From: Ramazzottius varieornatus
Taxonomy: Eukaryota; Tardigrada; Eutardigrada; Parachela; Ramazzottiidae
Length of the DNA: 64,000 bases
Direction of reading: 5' to 3'
Assembly: GCA_001949185.1 (NCBI GenBank)
Contig: BDGG01000013.1
Span: 817,226-881,225 of the forward strand
Position 1 is the stretch's first letter. The number at the start of each line of letters is the position of its first letter. The notes beneath the pieces were generated by a model. The model was not told the origin of the DNA, searched no databases, and was given only the letters and a program-made list of their open reading frames with translations. A program made the translations under genes and the position numbers. Below, piece by piece: positions 62,474 to 64,000 of this stretch.

Positions 62474-64000
62474 CTTTGAGCAACCTAAAAAAGCGACTTT
62501 CTATTGCTGAAATGTAATGACATACTGAGCAAAATTGTATCCCAATGTTATTTAACATTGCGCAAAAGCTGCAGAAACGGGGTTTTTAAGAAGTAAGAGC
62601 AGAAACCTACAGCATTACGAATTTCAGGAGTCGCCCATGTTAAAAAACTGCAGATGCCCGATAGTCCAGGCGCTGAACTGCTGTGAGGAACTTAATCAGC
62701 TTTCCTGCCACTGCCAAAAATGGCTGCACCATTCACGGTAAAGGGGTATTTCTGCAACTACGTTTTAATTGGCGATCGACGCTTCCGGTCGCGCGCCAAC
62801 ATCGGAGAAAAACAGCAATAAAACGTCAGAAAAGTAGAATTATCATAAAAAACCCACAGATCTAACAATACCTTCACAATATACCGAAACAACTATCAGT
62901 AACATTTCAGACAGCAACAGCAGCAGCTAACGCCTTTGCCTTTCGCTTCTTGCGCAGGCCGGAACTATGGTTGGCGATACTCTTGTTGATTTGGGCTTCT
63001 TTCGGGATGGGAATCTTTTTCCCCTCACAGAACATAGGGACCATTTCTCAAAAGGAACAGATTATTGGTGCTTGTCAATTAAAATGAGCTGAATAATAAT
63101 TTGATGGAATAGTGGTCTTTATTTCACTTAGAAATATCAGTTAGTCGAAACATATGCGTATGTATTTATTATAGCTAACAGCTAATTGCCTTAGAAAGTC
63201 TTACCATCACCAGCTACTCTAATGCATTCCATGGCATATTCTCGTCGACTTTAGCGTTGAGAGCCTCCTTTTCTCCGCAAAAGTTGTGTTCACCGCCTAT
63301 CCTAGTGAAAACCTCAGGGAAGAAGGCCTGTTGTTCCATTTGACGGTGCATATCGATCCAACCGTTTGCTCAAGCTCGTCATCCACGGGAACGTACCACG
63401 CAGCGTTTGCTACTTGAACCTTTGGAGGATGCTATGTGGAGATAAATTATCAGAGCAGGCGCTGGCTTGTCCATTCTTTTGTAGGGAAACTTAAGGAAGA
63501 AAGCTAGAGAAGAATGGGAAGATCAAGAGCGAAAGGAATAGCAACACGAACGAGCTCCAACTGACGACACTAAAATGCAGTAACTGCAAAACGCTCAGTG
63601 CCAGGACCGTTTATATTGACCAGGGTGCATGATCTTATCATGGTACTAGCTGCTGCTTAGCGAATCTCATCCAACGTTGATCTTCCTAGTTCTTACCCAA
63701 GAACGACTCAACAGAGGCTCGCTTTTATACGCACATGTTTTTACTGCGTTTCCGTTTTGGGCTGCAGATGTCACACTGCGACGTCATCGCATTACTTTAT
63801 GATTATTAGACACCAAGTTCGGTTCCGATCACGGAAAAATGGGATCCTTAAGAAGAACGTAGGTAGTATTGATGTGTATCGACGTGACTTACTCATATCG
63901 CTACACAGCAGACACTTAAAATTTCGTTCATGATCGGTTTCGTAAAAAGGATTTACCGTGTATTAATTACCTCATTGTTTATCAACTGTGCTGCACACCA
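62474..64000. other. Window end; no strongly supported gene
   Basis: Downstream of P450. Apart from the small two-exon candidate on the minus strand (62907-63232), there are only short frames. Minus-strand sequence 63230-63390 also reads IDMHRQMEQQAFFPEVFTRI and EHNFCGEKEALNAKVDENMP in another frame, which looks protein-like but is cut off by a frame break. Confidence 0.35.
62907..63232 (-). CDS. Candidate 55-residue two-exon protein, unknown
   Basis: Exon 63205-63232 (MECIRVAGD) and exon 62907-63046 join in phase through a good GTAAGA donor and an AG acceptor. They give a 55-residue product containing EMVPMFCEGKKIPIPKEAQI and a basic GLRKKRKAKALAAAVAV tail. The tail could be a nuclear or nucleolar signal (inference). 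I do not recognise the family. The competing minus-strand frame at 63230-63390 overlaps the first exon and makes this model tentative. Confidence 0.3.

Overview
The window is eukaryotic, from a compact invertebrate animal genome. Genes are split by short GT-AG introns, mostly 50-300 bp, and lie on both strands. Recognisable genes are an ABCC/MRP transporter, a secretin-type (class B) GPCR, a rhodopsin-type (class A) GPCR, an S9 prolyl-oligopeptidase-type peptidase, a CDC25 phosphatase, an astacin-like secreted protein, an arthropod-style gustatory-receptor-like 7TM gene, a GH3-domain protein, an effector caspase, a DHX33-like DEAH helicase and a CYP3-clan cytochrome P450. A gustatory-receptor-like gene beside a GH3 gene and a compact intron structure suggest an ecdysozoan, possibly a tardigrade. 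That assignment is inference, not proof.

Layout: 1-2392 is non-coding upstream sequence with a cluster of nuclear-receptor half-sites. 2393-11095 (+) is the MRP transporter. 11530-15056 (-) is the class B GPCR. 15057-21960 is intergenic and rich in transposon remnants, including a Tc1/mariner-like foldback and a hAT-type MITE with an exact 8-bp target duplication. 21961-23406 (+) is the class A GPCR. 23407-29359 holds a foldback element built of degenerate 17-bp repeats, a GPCR pseudogene and two perfect hairpins. 29360-33575 (+) is the S9 peptidase. 34350-35791 (-) is CDC25. 36905-38379 (+) is the astacin-like protein with a destroyed zinc site. 38665-39527 (-) carries two small secreted paralogues. 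39770-40390 (-) is a second GPCR pseudogene. 42190-43672 (+) is the gustatory-receptor-like gene with one in-frame TGA. 43676-48672 is mostly repeats. 48673-50908 (-) is the GH3 gene. 52918-54421 (+) is the caspase. 54776-57161 (-) is the DHX33-like helicase. 57655-57935 (+) is a P450 pseudogene fragment and 59992-62473 (+) the intact P450.

The genes are not an operon and do not form one pathway. ABCC and P450 are both detoxification-type genes, but they lie 49 kb apart. The most unusual signal is a dispersed palindromic repeat family with core GTGGCGCAC...GTGCGCCAC. It has at least 11 copies of one, two or three hairpin units. Ten lie in introns of three genes (ABCC, class B GPCR, S9 peptidase) and one lies just upstream of CDC25; I saw none in the long intergenic stretches.

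Exon boundaries were read by eye from GT-AG sites, phase consistency and protein-family conservation. Single-base errors in coordinates are possible. No database search was run.
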